A DNA stretch of 8,163 nucleotides. Origin: CAYNJF01 sp964351745 (GTDB taxonomy: Bacteria > Pseudomonadota > Gammaproteobacteria > Berkiellales > Berkiellaceae). The notes beneath the pieces were generated by a model. That model was not told the origin of the DNA. It ran no database searches and worked only from the letters and a program-made list of their open reading frames with translations. The translations under genes were made by a program, and so were the position numbers. Below, one piece after another: positions 6,440 to 8,163 of this stretch. The stretch lies in assembly GCA_964351745.1 (NCBI GenBank), contig CAYGPI010000103.1, positions 1 through 8,163 of the forward strand, in the 5' to 3' direction. Position 1 is the first letter of the stretch; each line of letters starts with the position of its first letter.

Positions 6440-7105
6440 TTATTGACCATAGCTTCTTGTCGCTGTCAAGTTTAGCGCTCTTAATTCATCAGCTAGTTTT
6501 TTCTCAAGGGTTTCTCGCTCTTTTTTTAAGTTTTTATTTCTAATTCTTTCCCTGAAGTGATCCCAGCCTGCAACAAAGACATTTGGCTGCTCAGCACCAG
6601 CTCTATCTGTATTATCTGTTATACCAGGTGAAGGATCGTTGGCTTGTAATTCGTGAGTAGCTTCTAGAGCGGTTGGCATAACAGAAGCAATCGAGGTTAA
6701 ATCAGGCTCTTCAACATAGGGTTGGGGCGCTAAACTTTGATTAGATTCCTGTAAGGACAATGCCGCAGAGCTATCGCTGGAGTCGCTCTCACTCTTAGCA
6801 CTTGCTTCCATTGAGGCGTCATCCGTCATTTCAAAGACATTGATTAAATCCGATTTCAAAGTGCTGCCATTCGTTATGGAAAGTGCTGAGCTAACAGTCC
6901 AAAGTTTTGAGCAAAAGAGTCTTGTTTGTTGCTCAAGACTCGCATCATCCTCCGAATCTATGGTTTCAAGATCTGTGTCTCTAAAAGTTTTTGCTTGTTC
7001 AAGCCATCCAGAAAAAAACCTGTTGCTCTCGCATTGGCGTATATAATTATCTAAGACTTTGGTGACTAGTTGGTGTTTGGTAGCTAAAGCTCCTGAGTGT
7101 GACAT
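6440..7105 (-). CDS. Protein of unknown function with acidic Ser-rich linker and C-terminal coiled coil
   Basis: I do not recognise this protein. The start is taken at 7105, giving 221 residues, because AAGGAG (7117-7112) lies 6 bases before that ATG; a longer frame opening at 7162 has no such site. Residues 1-95 look helical and soluble (LDNYIRQ at 18-24; NGSTLKSDLINVF at 79-91). Residues 96-175 are low-complexity and rich in Ser, Asp, Glu and Ala. Residues 180-213 form a strongly charged helix with leucines at 193, 200, 204 and 211, a coiled-coil spacing, and a Glu/Lys cluster near the C-terminus. There is no signal peptide or membrane segment. The head recalls to me small helical domains of Legionellales proteins, but that is an impression. 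It has its own promoter (7223-7251) and shares the terminator with lon. A secreted effector is one possibility; a cytosolic adaptor is another. Confidence 0.75.
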   Translation of the reverse strand: MSHSGALATKHQLVTKVLDNYIRQCESNRFFSGWLEQAKTFRDTDLETIDSEDDASLEQQTRLFCSKLWTVSSALSITNGSTLKSDLINVFEMTDDASMEASAKSESDSSDSSAALSLQESNQSLAPQPYVEEPDLTSIASVMPTALEATHELQANDPSPGITDNTDRAGAEQPNVFVAGWDHFRERIRNKNLKKERETLEKKLADELRALNLTATRSYGQ

Positions 7106-7111
7106 GCAAAA

Positions 7112-7117
7112 CTCCTT
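7112..7117 (-). promoter_or_regulatory. Shine-Dalgarno site that decides the start of the 6440-7105 gene
   Basis: Read leftward, AAGGAG lies 6 bases before the ATG at 7105-7103. This is a near-ideal site and argues that translation begins here and not at the upstream in-frame ATG at 7162, which would add 19 residues and has no comparable site. Confidence 0.8.
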
Positions 7118-7222
7118 GATGATGGTAGTTGAGCGCCTGCTTAGAGAAATTACCAAAGGCATCTGTATATAAGAATATTTTTATCCCCGCTAAGCCAAGT
7201 CCTTGCGCTCATATTCTAAAAA

Positions 7223-7251
7223 ACTATGCACTTGTAGAAAATTGATGTCAA
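7223..7251 (-). promoter_or_regulatory. Sigma70-type promoter for the 6440-7105 gene
   Basis: On the minus strand a perfect -35 TTGACA (7251-7246) is followed by exactly 17 bases and a -10 CATAGT (7228-7223, 4 of 6 to consensus). Transcription would start near 7216, leaving a leader of about 110 bases before the ATG at 7105. It is the best promoter match in the window and points at the right gene. Confidence 0.6.
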
Positions 7252-7515
7252 CTAATCTCTTTGTGATTTAAAGCAAGACTTTCATTAGCTAGCACTAGCG
7301 TAGACTTGTAGAGAGTGCTGGAAATCATGAATGCCGAGTGTATACTTTATATCGAACGTTGATAGAGTCGAAAGCCTAGCTAAATTTGCCCAAGATTTTG
7401 TAGCATGTCGTTGCTGATCGCTTAAAAGGTGTGAATATATCGTATTGGCGTATGAAAATCAGTTTTCAGACAGCATGCGCAGGAGATTGTCGCAGCTACA
7501 GTATCGTAAAATTTT
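7252..7515. other. Intergenic stretch with no recognised gene
   Basis: Together with the leader of the leftward gene this makes a 410-base gap between 7105 and 7516. I see stop codons in all frames within short distances, no tRNA, and no terminator with a U-tract. Small features are TGAAAA/TTTTCA (7453-7458, 7463-7468) around TCAG, and an 8-base direct repeat CTTGTAGA (7231-7238 and 7304-7311). No terminator is evident for the gene ending at 7516. A small RNA or a decayed gene cannot be excluded. Confidence 0.5.
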
Positions 7516-8163
7516 CTATTGAGAAGGCTTGTGTTTTTTCGTAACCTTTTCTGGCTCATCAGGTTCAAAGCGTCGCTTTTCTTGTTTGGAAGGCTCAGAT
7601 TTGGATACTAATGGGTTTGTAGCGCACTCCTGTTGTCTGCGTAGAAATTCAGGATTAATGCTTCGTTTGATTCTAGAGGAGCGTTGAGTAGGGGGGGCTC
7701 TAGTAGAACCATTCTTCTCAAAGAAAGGACTATCCTTTGAATCTCTTGTATGATTAACTTTAATTTGTGGAGCAATGTTTCTGAGGGCCTCTGCTGTTGC
7801 ACCTTCAATGCCAAGTGTAAATATTTGCTCTCTTGCTTTTTCTAGACTGCCTAGATGTACTTGTATCAGTAAGCTTTTTAGTAATTTTGCATCATTATCA
7901 TTTTCATTAAGTTTATTTAGCATTCGATCAACATCGAGCACCTCAATAGCTAATTGTTGATCTGCATTTTCTGATATTTTAGCATAAGGCTCTAAGCCCT
8001 CAGCTTCCTGCAAAAGGATCTCGTAGCTATCATTTTTATAGGGAGGGGCCTTTCTTGCCATATCTAGTAAAGCTTCTGATTGGTAGTGTGTATCATATGT
8101 AAATTTATTTTTTTCCTTATTGTCATCTAAATAGACTTCACCTGAGAAAGTAGCTTCACTGTT
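7516..8163 (-). CDS. Protein of unknown function with basic C-terminal tail, N-terminus beyond window edge
   Basis: I do not recognise this protein. The reading frame stays open from the stop TAG (7518-7516) through the first in-frame Met (8061-8059) and on for 34 more codons to the right edge, and no Shine-Dalgarno precedes that Met, so the true start is most likely outside and at least 215 residues exist. Numbered from the edge, residues 40-135 look helical and soluble (acidic around 48-58 and 83-92). From about 136 the chain turns basic, Pro/Ser/Arg-rich and probably disordered. Near the end, KR at 196-197, an 11-residue spacer and KKHK at 209-212 fit the bipartite nuclear localisation pattern. 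There is no membrane segment in the visible part. Its leftward neighbour is another unknown gene 410 bases away with its own promoter, so an operon is unlikely. A nucleic-acid-binding tail or a host-targeted effector are both conceivable. Confidence 0.7.
   Translation of the reverse strand, partial: NSEATFSGEVYLDDNKEKNKFTYDTHYQSEALLDMARKAPPYKNDSYEILLQEAEGLEPYAKISENADQQLAIEVLDVDRMLNKLNENDNDAKLLKSLLIQVHLGSLEKAREQIFTLGIEGATAEALRNIAPQIKVNHTRDSKDSPFFEKNGSTRAPPTQRSSRIKRSINPEFLRRQQECATNPLVSKSEPSKQEKRRFEPDEPEKVTKKHKPSQ

Noticed and set aside
6840..7046. Rightward 68-residue frame opposite the 6440-7105 gene
   Set aside because: No ribosome binding site and it lies within a better supported gene on the other strand.
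7106..7162. 19-residue N-terminal extension of the leftward gene, starting at 7162
   Set aside because: An AAGGAG site 6 bases before the ATG at 7105 fits the shorter start, and no such site precedes 7162.
7231..7311. Repeated CTTGTAGA as part of a repeat array
   Set aside because: Only two 8-base copies 73 bases apart; expected by chance, and no CRISPR-like regular spacing exists anywhere in the window.
7453..7468. TGAAAA/TTTTCA hairpin as terminator of the gene ending at 7516
   Set aside because: The 6-bp stem is nearly all A-T and there is no following U-tract in the leftward direction.

Overview
This window looks like chromosomal DNA from a moderately AT-rich gammaproteobacterium. It carries the conserved housekeeping block tRNA-His, tRNA-Leu, tig, clpP, clpX, lon, and the ClpP, ClpX and Lon proteins resemble the E. 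coli proteins closely along their length, with all catalytic motifs intact. The tRNA-His/tRNA-Leu pair just upstream of tig is an arrangement I know from several gammaproteobacteria. The two unrecognised genes at the right end have a style (helical head, Ser/Asp/Glu-rich linker, charged or basic tail) that recalls host-associated Legionellales, but no sequence here proves that affiliation.

Layout. Positions 1-65 hold a tRNA-His(GUG) cut by the left edge. Positions 66-274 are a spacer with a candidate promoter and a hairpin next to tRNA-Leu(UAG) at 275-359. A perfect 8-bp hairpin follows the tRNA. Then come four rightward genes: trigger factor (423-1730), ClpP protease (1767-2393), ClpX unfoldase (2521-3819) and Lon protease (3923-6367). 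The clpP-clpX and clpX-lon gaps are about 100-130 bases and contain inverted repeats. A strong terminator at 6383-6423 ends the block. Beyond it the strand switches: two leftward genes of unknown function, 6440-7105 and a 5'-truncated one from 7516 to the right edge, are separated by about 410 bases. That gap holds a good sigma70-type promoter for the first gene and no other recognisable feature.

How the genes work together. Trigger factor meets nascent chains at the ribosome exit tunnel. ClpX recognises and unfolds substrates and feeds them into the ClpP barrel. Lon is a separate self-contained AAA+ protease. Together they form a protein folding and turnover module. Points of interest are a trigger factor whose prolyl-isomerase domain looks degenerate, absence of hupB just after lon where many gammaproteobacteria have it, and the two orphan genes there instead. 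One of these ends in a basic tail matching a bipartite nuclear localisation pattern, and the other ends in a Glu/Lys-rich helix. An effector role is a hypothesis only.
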